Of a stretch of DNA of 64,000 nt, positions 54,659 to 63,302 are shown piece after piece. A program made the translations under genes and the position numbers. The notes under the pieces were generated by a model. It searched no databases, was not told the origin of the DNA, and worked only from the letters and a program-made list of their open reading frames with translations. Numbering within the stretch: the first letter of the stretch is position 1; each line of letters begins with the position of its first letter. The stretch covers positions 163,116 to 227,115 of the forward strand of contig UQDL01000003.1 in assembly GCA_900539775.1 (NCBI GenBank). The letters run 5' to 3'. Origin of the DNA: an uncultured Anaerotruncus sp. GTDB taxonomy: Bacteria; Bacillota; Clostridia; Oscillospirales; Acutalibacteraceae.

Positions 54659-55930
54659 ATGTTTGTAGATATAGCAAAAATTAAAATCAAAGCAGGTGAC
54701 GGCGGCGCAGGAGCAGTTGCTTTCCACCGTGAAAAATATGTTGCATCAGGCGGACCGGACGGCGGAGACGGCGGCAATGGCGGCGACATTGTTTTCGTTG
54801 TTGACGACAATCTTGCAACGCTTGCAGATTTTAGGTATAAAAGAAAATATGCGGCAAAGAACGGCCTGCCCGGAGAGGGAAACAAAAAGCACGGCAAAAA
54901 CGGTGCCGATCTTGAAATCAAAGTGCCCCGCGGCACAATAATTAAAGAATCAAACAGCGGTGCCGTAATGGCTGATATGAGCAAAACAGAGCGCTTTGTG
55001 GCTGCAAAAGGCGGCAAGGGCGGATGGGGCAACAGGCACTTTGCAACACCTACAAGGCAGGTGCCTCGTTTTTCAAAGCCCGGTGTTCCGGGAGAAGAAT
55101 GGGAAGTCAGCCTTGAACTGAAGCTTTTGGCGGATGTGGGGCTTTTGGGCTATCCGTCAGTCGGAAAGTCAAGCCTTATTTCCGTTGTTTCGCAAGCAAA
55201 GCCAAAAATCGGCGACTATCATTTCACTACTCTTTCGCCTAATTTAGGCGTTGTTTCAATGGGCGAAGGCAATTCCTTTGTTATTGCTGATATTCCCGGC
55301 CTTATTGAGGGCGCAAGCGACGGAGTTGGGCTCGGCCATGAATTTTTAAAGCATGTTGAGCGCTGCCGACTTTTAATTCACATAGTGGATGTCAGCGGTT
55401 TTGAAGGCAGAGATCCCAAGCAGGATTTTGAGCAAATAAACAAAGAGCTTGTTAAGTTTAACCCAGAGCTTGCAGAGCGGCCGCAAATAGTGGCCGGCAA
55501 CAAAATAGACATGGCTACCCCGGAGCAAATTGAAAATTTCAAAAATTGGATTGAAGCTCAGGGATATGAATATTATTCAATTTGTGCGCCTATTTCAGAG
55601 GGCACACAAGAACTTATGAATGCCGTTTGGCATAAGCTGCAAACGCTTCCGCCCATCAAAGAATATGAAGCGGAGGAAATTCCACTTGATAGCCTTATGA
55701 AAAATGATGAAGGCTTCAAGATCACCGAGCCTGAAAAAGGCTATTTTGTTGTGGAAGCATCTTGGTTTCCCCGTGTTCTGCGCGGCATAGATGTTGAGGA
55801 TTATGAAAGTCTGCAATATATGCAGCGTGTGCTTCAAAAAAGCGGAGTGTTTGATGCGCTTGTTGAGCGCGGTATAGAAGAGGGCGACACGGTTTCAATT
55901 TATGATATAGAATTTGAATACACACCGTAA
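54659..55930 (+). CDS. obg: GTPase Obg
   Basis: The 423-residue protein has the glycine-rich Obg domain (1 to about 158, with GPDGGDGGNGGD), the GTPase core (about 159-330) with G1 GYPSVGKSSL, G3 DIPGLIEGAS and G4 NKID, and a C-terminal OCT domain. Obg takes part in large ribosomal subunit assembly and stress control and, in Bacillus, is tied to sporulation. A strong terminator follows. The preceding metY gene is 40 bases away; no rpmA lies next to it, unlike many firmicutes. Confidence 0.95.
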   Translation: MFVDIAKIKIKAGDGGAGAVAFHREKYVASGGPDGGDGGNGGDIVFVVDDNLATLADFRYKRKYAAKNGLPGEGNKKHGKNGADLEIKVPRGTIIKESNSGAVMADMSKTERFVAAKGGKGGWGNRHFATPTRQVPRFSKPGVPGEEWEVSLELKLLADVGLLGYPSVGKSSLISVVSQAKPKIGDYHFTTLSPNLGVVSMGEGNSFVIADIPGLIEGASDGVGLGHEFLKHVERCRLLIHIVDVSGFEGRDPKQDFEQINKELVKFNPELAERPQIVAGNKIDMATPEQIENFKNWIEAQGYEYYSICAPISEGTQELMNAVWHKLQTLPPIKEYEAEEIPLDSLMKNDEGFKITEPEKGYFVVEASWFPRVLRGIDVEDYESLQYMQRVLQKSGVFDALVERGIEEGDTVSIYDIEFEYTP

Positions 55931-55941
55931 TAAAACAACAT

Positions 55942-55977
55942 AAAAGAGGATTTGCTTTAGCAAGCAAATCCTCTTTT
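55942..55977 (+). terminator. Terminator of obg
   Basis: Perfect 16-bp stem AAAAGAGGATTTGCTT with its complement, TAGC loop, then TTTCA; it also lies near the convergent recG stop. Confidence 0.92.
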
Positions 55978-56010
55978 TCATTATTATAATACCTATTATA
56001 TGCATACAGT

Positions 56011-58026
56011 TTAATTTTGCAGTGACTCAGAAAACATCTGCGTTATTTTTTCCGCAAGCGGCGCATACTTTGGCAAATCAAGCCTGAAATCCTCTTTCAA
56101 AATATCATCTGCACAACGGCGGCACTCTGCAAGAATTTCAGTGTTAGAAAGCATATCTGCAATTTTAAGTTCCGGCAAACCGTGTTGCCTGTTGCCGAAG
56201 AAATCACCGGGGCCGCGCTGTTTTAAATCCTCATCCGCTATTTTAAAGCCATCGCTGTATTTTTTCATTATTTGCAAACGCTCACGGGCTGTTTCGCTTT
56301 CACTGTCCGAAACAAGCACACAATAAGATTGCGCCTTTCCCCTGCCGACTCTGCCCCTCAGCTGATGAAGCTGCGAAAGCCCAAATCGTTCTGCATTTTC
56401 AATAATCATAACGCTTGCATTCGGCACATCAACGCCAACTTCAACCACGGTGGTGGCAACAAGAATCTTAATATGGCCTGAGACAAACCCCGCCATAACC
56501 CTTTCCTTTGATTTGGAATTCATTTTGCCGTGCAACACACCAAGATTTATCCCTTTGAAAGCGCCGTTTGCAAGCTGCTCGGCATATTCCTCTGCCGGCA
56601 GCAAATCGCTTTCTCCGGCTTCAACAAGCGGGCACACAATATATGCCTGCTGCCCTGCCGCAATTTGCTTTTTTACAAATTCATAAAGGCGTTTATGATA
56701 GCGTGAATCAACCACATCCGTGCGTATTTTTTGCCTGCCGGGCGGCAATTCATCAAGAATTGAAATATCAAGATCACCGTAAATCATAAGTGCAAGAGTT
56801 CTCGGGATCGGCGTAGCGCTCATAACAAGAGTGTGCACCTCGCTGCCCTTTTCCGCAAGACTTGCTCTTTGATTAACTCCAAAGCGATGCTGCTCATCCG
56901 TTATTACAAGACCGAGATTTTTAAAATCAACATCCTTTTGAATAAGCGCATGAGTGCCTATTGCAAGCTGTGCTTCTCCGCATGCAAGCGCTGCTTTTAT
57001 TCGCCGCTTTTCTGCTGCCGGAGTGCTGCCCGTAAGCAACTCCGTTTTTATTCCGGCACCTCCGAGCAAATTTGACAGAGTTTCATAATGCTGATTTGCC
57101 AATATTTCGGTAGGCGCCATCAGGGCACACTGAAATCCGTTTTTAACGGCGGTATATATAACTCCCGCTGCAACAGCCGTTTTACCGCTGCCCACATCAC
57201 CCTGCAAAAGCCTGTTCATCGGATATTTGCCTTGCATATCGGCAACACAATCCTTAACCGCACGCAGCTGAGCACCGGTTGGGCTAAAAGGAAGCAGGTG
57301 CAAAAATTCTTGGGTAAAATCATTTATTATTCTTATATGGCTTTCACGGCGTTTTTTGCTTTTAAGCTTCAGTAAGCCGAGCTGCAGTGTTAAAAGTTCC
57401 TCAAAAATGAGCCTTTTTCGAGCAGCTGCAAGCAATTCAAAACTGTTTGGAAAATGAATATTGCGCATTGCCGCAGTTAAATCAATCAAATCATATTTTT
57501 GCCGTATTTCCTGTGGCAGAGTTTCTGCAAATTCACCGTGCTGTTCCAAAGCCGTTCTTACCAGCTTTTCAATGGCGGCGGATGAAAGCTTTTCCGTTGC
57601 CCTGTAAATGGGATGAATCCCTGCATTATCTTTTGCAGGCAGAATTTGCGGTGAGTTCATTTCGGCAAAAGACAGTCTTTTCTCTATTTTTCCGAAAAGA
57701 ATATAATCCTCGTATATTTTGAGGGATTTTGCCAAAAATTTCTGATTGAAAAGTGTTGCATGAATAACCGTTTTTCCATCCGTAAAATCACATTTATACA
57801 AAGTCATTCCACGGCGAACCATATGCTCTTTCACATTGCTGATAAGCGTTGCCTTAATGCAGGCATTTTCGCCGCTTTCGCAATCGGAAACAAGCATTTC
57901 ATGCGAAAAATCCCGATAATCACGGGGATAATATTCAAAAAGCTGCTCTATTGTGAAAATGCCGAGCTTGTTTAAAAGCCCGGCTCTTTTTTCTCCAACA
58001 CCCTTTAGGTATCTGATATCGGTCAT
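56011..58026 (-). CDS. recG: ATP-dependent DNA helicase RecG
   Basis: The 671-residue helicase rewinds forks and acts on Holliday junctions in recombination repair. An N-terminal wedge/OB region precedes the two RecA-like domains: GDVGSGKTAVAAG, DEQHRFG, the SATPIPRTLAL segment and QLRGRVGRGKAQSYC. The length is at the family norm. Last of the yloU-fakA-recG unit; its ATG follows fakA by one base. Neighbour order matches Bacillus, where yloU, yloV and recG are close. Confidence 0.96.
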   Translation of the reverse strand: MTDIRYLKGVGEKRAGLLNKLGIFTIEQLFEYYPRDYRDFSHEMLVSDCESGENACIKATLISNVKEHMVRRGMTLYKCDFTDGKTVIHATLFNQKFLAKSLKIYEDYILFGKIEKRLSFAEMNSPQILPAKDNAGIHPIYRATEKLSSAAIEKLVRTALEQHGEFAETLPQEIRQKYDLIDLTAAMRNIHFPNSFELLAAARKRLIFEELLTLQLGLLKLKSKKRRESHIRIINDFTQEFLHLLPFSPTGAQLRAVKDCVADMQGKYPMNRLLQGDVGSGKTAVAAGVIYTAVKNGFQCALMAPTEILANQHYETLSNLLGGAGIKTELLTGSTPAAEKRRIKAALACGEAQLAIGTHALIQKDVDFKNLGLVITDEQHRFGVNQRASLAEKGSEVHTLVMSATPIPRTLALMIYGDLDISILDELPPGRQKIRTDVVDSRYHKRLYEFVKKQIAAGQQAYIVCPLVEAGESDLLPAEEYAEQLANGAFKGINLGVLHGKMNSKSKERVMAGFVSGHIKILVATTVVEVGVDVPNASVMIIENAERFGLSQLHQLRGRVGRGKAQSYCVLVSDSESETARERLQIMKKYSDGFKIADEDLKQRGPGDFFGNRQHGLPELKIADMLSNTEILAECRRCADDILKEDFRLDLPKYAPLAEKITQMFSESLQN

Positions 58027-58027
58027 A

Positions 58028-59686
58028 TTACTCCACCGAAATAATAAAATAGTAAATCGGCTGGCCGCCGTTTACGATGCTGATTTCAACTTCATCTCCG
58101 TATTTATCGGCAAGTCTGCGTTTAACCTCCTCGGCATCCGCCTCGGTTGCATCTGCTCCGTAAATAATGGTGATAATGCTGCTTTGGTATTTTTTAAACA
58201 CTTTAACGGCAGATTTATAAGCAATATCCGTTATATCGCTGCCGGTGTATTTGATTTTGCCGTTGCAAAGGCCCATAATTTCGCCCTGCTTAATCGGCAC
58301 ACCTTCAATTTCACTGTCTCTTGCGGCAAAAGTTACCTGTGCGGTTTCCACATTTTCGGCAGCTTCCATCATTGCCATTTGATTTTCATTTGCATCCGCA
58401 GTTTCATCAAACATAAGCATTGCCGAAATCCCCTGCGGAATGGTTTTTGTTTGCAGCACACGCACTTCCCTGCCCTCTGCAAGGTTGATTGCCTGTTCTG
58501 CCGCCATAATGATGTTTTTATTATTAGGCAACACAAAAACTGTTTTTGCCGGGGTTGCCATAATGGCATTCAATATATCATCGGTTGAAGGGTTCATCGT
58601 TTGGCCGCCGCTTACAACAACATCGGCGCCTATATCTTTAAAGAGCTCTTGAAGCCCCTCACCTGCGCAAACAGCCACAAAACCGTATTTATTAACAGCC
58701 TCGGCTTTTGGCATAACGGGCTTCTGACCGTTGCCAACGCCTTCAGTTGCATTTCTGTGCTGATAGCGCATATTATCTATTTTAATGTTTATAAGCTGGC
58801 CGTATTTAAGCGCCGCCTGAATAACATTGCCCGGCTCATTTGAATGAACATGAACCTTAATAATATCATTATCGTCAACCACAACAACACAATCGCCGAT
58901 TGATTCCAAAAATGCCCTAAGCTTCAAAGGATCCTTTTCCTTTGCTGACTTTGATTTTTCTATTAAAAATTCCGAACAATAACCGAATTCAATATCATCC
59001 GATGCATTGGCAACCGTGCTTTTCACCGGTGTTGAAACCGGCTGAACTCCGCTGCCTTCTATCGGCTGAACAATAACGCCGTTTTCCCAAACGCTTTTTA
59101 TACCTTCTAAAATAAGCACAAGCCCGCTGCCGCCCGCATCAACAACACCTGCCTGCTTAAGAACAGGTAAAAGATCGGGCGTTTGAGCAAGAGCTTCCTT
59201 TGCACCCTTGAGAGCTTCAAAAGAAACAACAAGCGGATTTTCCTCTGTGTCTGCAATTTTGCCTGCAGCCTCGGAGGCTTTTCTTATAACCGTCAGAATT
59301 GTGCCCTCGGTTGGTTTCATAACCGCTTTATAAGCAGCCTTAACACCAAGCTCAAGAGCATTTGCAATTGCTTTTGAATCAGCAACCTCAAGCCCTTTAA
59401 ATCCTTTTGAAAATCCCCTAAAAATGAGGGAAAGAATAACGCCGCTGTTTCCCCTTGCACCCCTGAGCAAAGCCGAAGCGCACCTTGCCGATGCATCGCC
59501 GATTGTGCAGTCATCCGGCAAAACGGCCATTTCTTTTGCCGCTGCACCGATTGTCATGCTCATATTTGTGCCCGTATCACCATCCGGAACGGGGAAAATA
59601 TTAAGCGCATCAACCTCGCTGCGGCTGTTTGCAATATTGTTTGAGGCGGAAATTACTCCGTCACGAAACATTTTTCCTGTAATCAT
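58028..59686 (-). CDS. fakA: Fatty acid kinase subunit FakA (DAK2 domain)
   Basis: A 552-residue protein with an N-terminal DhaL/DAK2 ATP-binding domain (DGDTGTNMSMTIG near residues 35-47 and GARGNSGVILSLI) and a C-terminal DegV-like region (about 350-550) ending GGQPIYYFIISVE. FakA phosphorylates fatty acids bound by FakB/DegV proteins, which are not in this window. It lies between yloU and recG, 16 bases after yloU. Confidence 0.92.
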   Translation of the reverse strand: MITGKMFRDGVISASNNIANSRSEVDALNIFPVPDGDTGTNMSMTIGAAAKEMAVLPDDCTIGDASARCASALLRGARGNSGVILSLIFRGFSKGFKGLEVADSKAIANALELGVKAAYKAVMKPTEGTILTVIRKASEAAGKIADTEENPLVVSFEALKGAKEALAQTPDLLPVLKQAGVVDAGGSGLVLILEGIKSVWENGVIVQPIEGSGVQPVSTPVKSTVANASDDIEFGYCSEFLIEKSKSAKEKDPLKLRAFLESIGDCVVVVDDNDIIKVHVHSNEPGNVIQAALKYGQLINIKIDNMRYQHRNATEGVGNGQKPVMPKAEAVNKYGFVAVCAGEGLQELFKDIGADVVVSGGQTMNPSTDDILNAIMATPAKTVFVLPNNKNIIMAAEQAINLAEGREVRVLQTKTIPQGISAMLMFDETADANENQMAMMEAAENVETAQVTFAARDSEIEGVPIKQGEIMGLCNGKIKYTGSDITDIAYKSAVKVFKKYQSSIITIIYGADATEADAEEVKRRLADKYGDEVEISIVNGGQPIYYFIISVE

Positions 59687-59702
59687 TGCAGAATAATCTC
59701 CT

Positions 59703-60062
59703 TTAGTTTATAGCGTCCACATACACATTAACTTTAGACACTTTTAAATCAGTTACGGTTTCAACCGAATAACGCACCTTGTTTGTGATGCTGTTTGCAA
59801 TTGCGTTAATATTAACGCCGTATGAAACGGAAATATGCAAATCTATAACAAGGCTGCCGTTTACACTTTTAACAACAACACCCTGATTATAATTATCCTT
59901 ATCCGCTTTGCTTTTTATGATTTGCTTAATGCTTTGCACCGGGTTAAAATTATTAACCATTCCGGTAACGCCGAAGCAAGACTGAGCCACCTGGCCAACA
60001 AGCTTTTCAAAATAATTATTTGTGATTTCGATATATCCGTTTGGATTTTCAAATTTAATCAT
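59703..60062 (-). CDS. yloU: Asp23/Gls24 family envelope stress protein (YloU)
   Basis: The 119-residue protein shows the Asp23 domain: GYIEITNNYFEKLVGQVAQSC-like start (kept short here), LHISVSYGVNINAIANSI and VRYSVETVTDLKVSKVNVYV. Asp23 proteins are small cytoplasmic proteins tied to alkaline and envelope stress in firmicutes. It is first gene of the yloU-fakA-recG unit. The leader holds two hairpins at 60082-60119. Confidence 0.92.
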   Translation of the reverse strand: MIKFENPNGYIEITNNYFEKLVGQVAQSCFGVTGMVNNFNPVQSIKQIIKSKADKDNYNQGVVVKSVNGSLVIDLHISVSYGVNINAIANSITNKVRYSVETVTDLKVSKVNVYVDAIN

Positions 60063-60081
60063 ATCGGCTCTTAACCTTTCC

Positions 60082-60119
60082 GACTCTTGGCAGAGTCTGT
60101 TATCGTCCGCTTGTGCGGA
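60082..60119 (-). promoter_or_regulatory. Paired hairpins in the yloU leader
   Basis: GACTCT/AGAGTC (loop of four, 60082-60097) and TCCGC/GCGGA (loop of four, 60106-60119) lie side by side between the promoter and the yloU start. Confidence 0.45.
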
Positions 60120-60135
60120 ACAATATTCTTAAATG

Positions 60136-60164
60136 ATTATAATATATTTTTTCTGTTATATCAA
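60136..60164 (-). promoter_or_regulatory. Promoter of the yloU-fakA-recG unit
   Basis: Minus strand TTGATA (60164-60159) and TATAAT (60141-60136), spacing 17 bp. Confidence 0.75.
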
Positions 60165-60187
60165 TATATAAAAATATTAACTCTTAA

Positions 60188-61687
60188 TTATTGTTCCGAA
60201 TTAAAATACCAATTTTCTATATTTGCGAAGCAATCGTAATATGAGCTTTGCACATCTCCGTTCATTGCTTTTGTGAAACACACCATGCCTTTTCTGTAAA
60301 GAAGCGGAATATAAGGCATTTCATCCGAAAAGGCAAGCAGAAATGTGCCAAGCTTGTCGTTTCCGCTCATATAGTTACCGTAAGCAGCGGCACAGCCGCC
60401 GTTTTCAATGTCTATTCCGTAATGCGTTGCACCGTCTGCCGCAAAAAACGAATTAAGGCACATATCCGGCGAAAGCTTTGTTTCTCCTATATAGAGATTG
60501 AAGCTTTCGCTTTCAACATATTGCCTGTATTTTTCATTATCCGGTTCCTCATACAGCGAAACATAAAACCCCACGGCTTCAAGCTCTTGCTTTATAAGCT
60601 TTGCACACGAAAGTCGCTCGCTGTTTGAAGAATTAACCAGTATGCTAAGCGACGGCGAGTTAACGCCGCTTTTGGCAAGCGCCTGAGTTGCGGCATCCGT
60701 GTCTGCATCTTCATCAAAAAGCTTTGTTTGCGACAATTCAAATTGCGGATTAAACACCCCGGTTGCAGACTGAGCAAAACCACCGTATGCACTTTTTACA
60801 AGCGTGTTTCTGCTTACGGCAAGCGAGATGGCTTTTCTTATATCTGCATTTGCTGTTACTCCGCTTTTATTATTAACACCTAAATAAACAAGATTATTCA
60901 TATTCAGCAGCTTTTTGTTTGCCGTTATTTTTTGAGATGTGTTAACGCTCAAATCCCTGAAAGCAAAGCTGATGTTGCCTATATTTACGGCATTGTCAAC
61001 CGAATCCTGCGCTGCTATGTTTTCAAGGTGAATCACAGTTAAATGCGGCGCAAAATCAGAGGCGGTGTTTGCCTTAAGCACTGTTTCACCGTTTTCATTT
61101 GCAAAATAATATCTGCCGCTGCCAATGGGATAATCGCCGTCCGGCTTTCTGCTTTCAATCGGGAAAACGAGCAGGTTGTGCGCATAGCTGTTTGGATAAG
61201 CCAAATGAAACACTATTTCCGAATCCGATGATTTTGAGCATGAACTGATTCCCGCAAGTGAATTGCCCCAAAAGGCAGATTCCTTTGCGGCATTAAAAGA
61301 GCTTACAACATCATCTGCCGTAAGTGCACTGCCATTTGAATATTTAATGCCCAAAGTTATGCCCACTTTAAGCGTTTCGCTGTCTGTATACTCATAGCTT
61401 GAAGCTATGTTAAGACTTGCCTTAAAATTTTCATCAAGCTTAAACAAAGGTTCAAAAACAAGCTGCGAAAGCACCTGATTGTTTAAGGTGGTGCATTTCA
61501 GCGGATCCAAACTGTCAGATTGAGTATAGCTGAGCTTAAATGTAGTGGCGTCTTCGGGGATAACAGCCTCTTTTTCAATCACGGCAGGTGTGGTGGAAGA
61601 CTCTCCCTCGGGCGACTTGCTGCAGGCGGTTAAGGCAAATGCCGCAATTGAAACCGCCAAAAGCAGCGCAATTATTCTTTTTGCCAT
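60188..61687 (-). CDS. ABC transporter substrate-binding lipoprotein, family 5 (peptide type)
   Basis: A 499-residue lipoprotein (lipobox LTAC near residue 19-22) with the SBP_bac_5 fold of OppA/DppA-type peptide or nickel binding proteins. The characteristic LDPLKCTT start and the ADDVVSSFNAAKES and GSGRYYF segments are clear. It is missing a transporter partner: no permease or ATPase gene is adjacent. It follows the ymdB gene by two bases, so both are on one transcript. Ligand unknown. Confidence 0.85.
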   Translation of the reverse strand: MAKRIIALLLAVSIAAFALTACSKSPEGESSTTPAVIEKEAVIPEDATTFKLSYTQSDSLDPLKCTTLNNQVLSQLVFEPLFKLDENFKASLNIASSYEYTDSETLKVGITLGIKYSNGSALTADDVVSSFNAAKESAFWGNSLAGISSCSKSSDSEIVFHLAYPNSYAHNLLVFPIESRKPDGDYPIGSGRYYFANENGETVLKANTASDFAPHLTVIHLENIAAQDSVDNAVNIGNISFAFRDLSVNTSQKITANKKLLNMNNLVYLGVNNKSGVTANADIRKAISLAVSRNTLVKSAYGGFAQSATGVFNPQFELSQTKLFDEDADTDAATQALAKSGVNSPSLSILVNSSNSERLSCAKLIKQELEAVGFYVSLYEEPDNEKYRQYVESESFNLYIGETKLSPDMCLNSFFAADGATHYGIDIENGGCAAAYGNYMSGNDKLGTFLLAFSDEMPYIPLLYRKGMVCFTKAMNGDVQSSYYDCFANIENWYFNSEQ

Positions 61688-61689
61688 TT

Positions 61690-62463
61690 TTACCTCCTGA
61701 ATATTTCTGTGTAAACGGTTTTACCCGTTTTATTGTCTGTTTCAAAAAAGCAACCTTCAACAACGCAAGGGCCGTCTTCATTTTTAAATTTCACCGGAAG
61801 CCCGGTACAAAATTTCTCTATCACACATTTCGGCGCAACGCCCAAAACAGAATCACGAGGGCCGGTCATTCCAAGATCGGTTATGTAACCTGTTCCGTTT
61901 GGCAGAATTTGATTGTCTGAAGTTTGCACATGAGTGTGAGTGCCGAAAACGACAGACACTTCACCGTCAAGGTAAAAACCCAGTGCTCTTTTTTCGCTTG
62001 TTGCTTCGGCGTGAAAATCAATAATTATAATGCTTGCCTCGGCTTCACGGGCCATTAAAATTTCTTGCTTGGCACATTCAAACGGATTGCGAACGGGCTC
62101 CGAATAGGTTGCACCTTGCAAATTTATAACGGCAGCCTTCAAATATCCTTTGTCAACAACAACCATTCCCCTGCCGGGTGCGGATGAATGATAGTTTGCA
62201 GGGCGAATTATGTATTTTTCATGCTCAAGATAATCATAAATTTCCGGCCGGCGAAGTGAATGATTGCCAAGCGTTATAACATCTGCACCGGCATCAAAAA
62301 CGCTTTGTGCCGATTTAGGAGTAACGCCGTTGCCGGCAGCCGAATTCTCGGCATTAACTATTGTTAAATCGGCCGAATAATCGCGCTTTAGCTTTGGCAG
62401 AGTTTTCATTAAATAATCGCAGCCGAACGGCGACACTACATCGCCCACAGTAAGTATTTTCAA
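61690..62463 (-). CDS. ymdB: YmdB family metallophosphoesterase
   Basis: The 257-residue protein has the calcineurin-like TIGR00282 fold with metal ligands in GDVVSPFG, NAENSAAGNG, TLGNHSLRR, IDFHAEATSEKRALG and FGTHTHVQTSD. In Bacillus YmdB acts as a phosphodiesterase with effects on biofilm and cell-fate gene expression. It is upstream of the peptide-binding lipoprotein gene. The Ric complex component RicT, linked to the same Bacillus processes, is encoded elsewhere in the window. Confidence 0.92.
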   Translation of the reverse strand: MKILTVGDVVSPFGCDYLMKTLPKLKRDYSADLTIVNAENSAAGNGVTPKSAQSVFDAGADVITLGNHSLRRPEIYDYLEHEKYIIRPANYHSSAPGRGMVVVDKGYLKAAVINLQGATYSEPVRNPFECAKQEILMAREAEASIIIIDFHAEATSEKRALGFYLDGEVSVVFGTHTHVQTSDNQILPNGTGYITDLGMTGPRDSVLGVAPKCVIEKFCTGLPVKFKNEDGPCVVEGCFFETDNKTGKTVYTEIFRR

Positions 62464-62596
62464 ATTTACACCGTTTCTATATAATTAGTTTTATATATTA
62501 TACAATATATAATCTCTAAAAACAACAACCCCCGCCACCGTTTAAAAAAATTAACAATATTTTTTATTTATATCTGCATTTAGTTCAAATTTATTC

Positions 62597-62624
62597 TTGA
62601 CAAATTTCTATAATCGGTTATAAT
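62597..62624 (+). promoter_or_regulatory. Promoter of tRNA-Gln
   Basis: TTGACA and TATAAT with 16 bp between, 33 bases before the tRNA. Confidence 0.82.
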
Positions 62625-62657
62625 AGTAAGCGCATCAAGTGAGGCGCAATTTAATAT

Positions 62658-62731
62658 AGAGGTATAGTGTAACGGTAACACTCCGGACTCTGACTCCGTC
62701 ATTTAAGGTTCGAATCCTTATACCTCTGCCA
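62658..62731 (+). tRNA. tRNA-Gln (anticodon CTG), CCA encoded
   Basis: Acceptor AGAGGTA/TACCTCT, D arm GTGT with AACGGTA loop, anticodon loop CTCTGAC (anticodon CTG, reading CAG), T arm TAAGG-TTCGAAT-CCTTA, discriminator G, CCA encoded. The top pair of the anticodon stem (27-43) reads C-U, a mismatch. Confidence 0.95.
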
Positions 62732-62734
62732 TTA

Positions 62735-62765
62735 CCTCGGAACATTCGTGTTCCGAGGCTTTTTT
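62735..62765 (+). terminator. Terminator of tRNA-Gln
   Basis: Perfect 10-bp stem CCTCGGAACA/TGTTCCGAGG with a TTCG tetraloop, then CTTTTTT. Confidence 0.93.
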
Positions 62766-63071
62766 ATGCCCGAATACTGCTTTTTACGGCGGTATTCAGG
62801 CACTTTTTCTTTGCCTCAAAATCTTGTGAGAGTTTTTGAGAGATTCTAAGAGACAGCAAACTTCAAAATTCCAAAGTCATTTTAGTGCGATTTAGGGCAT
62901 TTATGACTGAGACTTTTGAGAGACATCGCTCAAATCAAAATCGTAACATGAATTGAAATGAGCAAAAAATTTGAGAGACATTTCAAAAAATAATGAAGGC
63001 TTAAAAAAGACTAAGTTTATTGCTCTTGCTCTATAATAGAGTGAGGGCAATTTGTTTTGTTAACAATCTAT
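62766..63071. other. Non-coding flank of tRNA-Gln with TTTGAGAGA repeats
   Basis: No gene. TTTGAGAGA occurs at 62835-62843, 62915-62923 and 62970-62978, the latter two extended to TTTGAGAGACAT. Further GAGAG and AAGAGAC words cluster nearby. The placement beside a tRNA 3' end suggests integrase arm-type sites or a junction of an inserted element, but no integrase is in the window. Confidence 0.4.
62835..62981 (+). repeat. Three direct repeats TTTGAGAGA(CAT)
   Basis: Copies start at 62835, 62915 and 62970 (intervals 80 and 55 bp); copies two and three are identical over 12 bases. Confidence 0.6.
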
Positions 63072-63101
63072 TTGACTTGCAGATACCTTTAATGATATAA
63101 T
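63072..63101 (+). promoter_or_regulatory. Promoter of the structured RNA candidate
   Basis: TTGACT and TATAAT with 18 bp between; the expected start at about 63107 coincides with the left arm of the inverted repeat. Confidence 0.6.
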
Positions 63102-63107
63102 CATCTT

Positions 63108-63283
63108 GCCAGGAAAATTTTATAGTATTTTTAAGTTTTGAAAACCCGAGCGTGTGTTTTTATCTTTTGATAAAAACACACGCTTCTTTGTCATACGCTT
63201 GGGTTTTCCAGACTATGAAATTTTCCTGGCAGAAAGTTTGAAGCAAGTGTTTTTTGGGCGTAGCTTCGGCTACGCTCTTTTTG
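63108..63283 (+). ncRNA. Candidate structured RNA with nested inverted repeats
   Basis: The left arm GCCAGGAAAATTTTATAGT (63108-63126) pairs over 19 bases (one wobble) with 63212-63230. Inside, GAAAACCC (63140-63147) pairs with 63201-63208, and AGCGTGTGTTTTTATC (63149-63164) pairs perfectly with 63169-63184 around TTTT. A competing fold pairs the first AGCGT with ACGCT at 63195-63199. The unit ends with a terminator (GCGTAGC/GCTACGC, TTCG loop, 63258-63275, TCTTTTT). Promoter and terminator suggest an RNA of about 175 bases; a MITE-like DNA element is the alternative. Confidence 0.5.
63258..63283 (+). terminator. Terminator ahead of the SLOG gene
   Basis: Stem GCGTAGC/GCTACGC with TTCG tetraloop, then TCTTTTT. 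It separates the RNA candidate from the SLOG gene, or regulates it. Confidence 0.8.
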
Positions 63284-63302
63284 CTTTTCTGCGGTGATTT
63301 TA

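Noticed and set aside
63108..63230. Retron-like msr/msd arrangement (paired ends enclosing a long hairpin)
   Set aside because: No reverse transcriptase is encoded within the window on either side, and no conserved branching guanosine context could be assigned.
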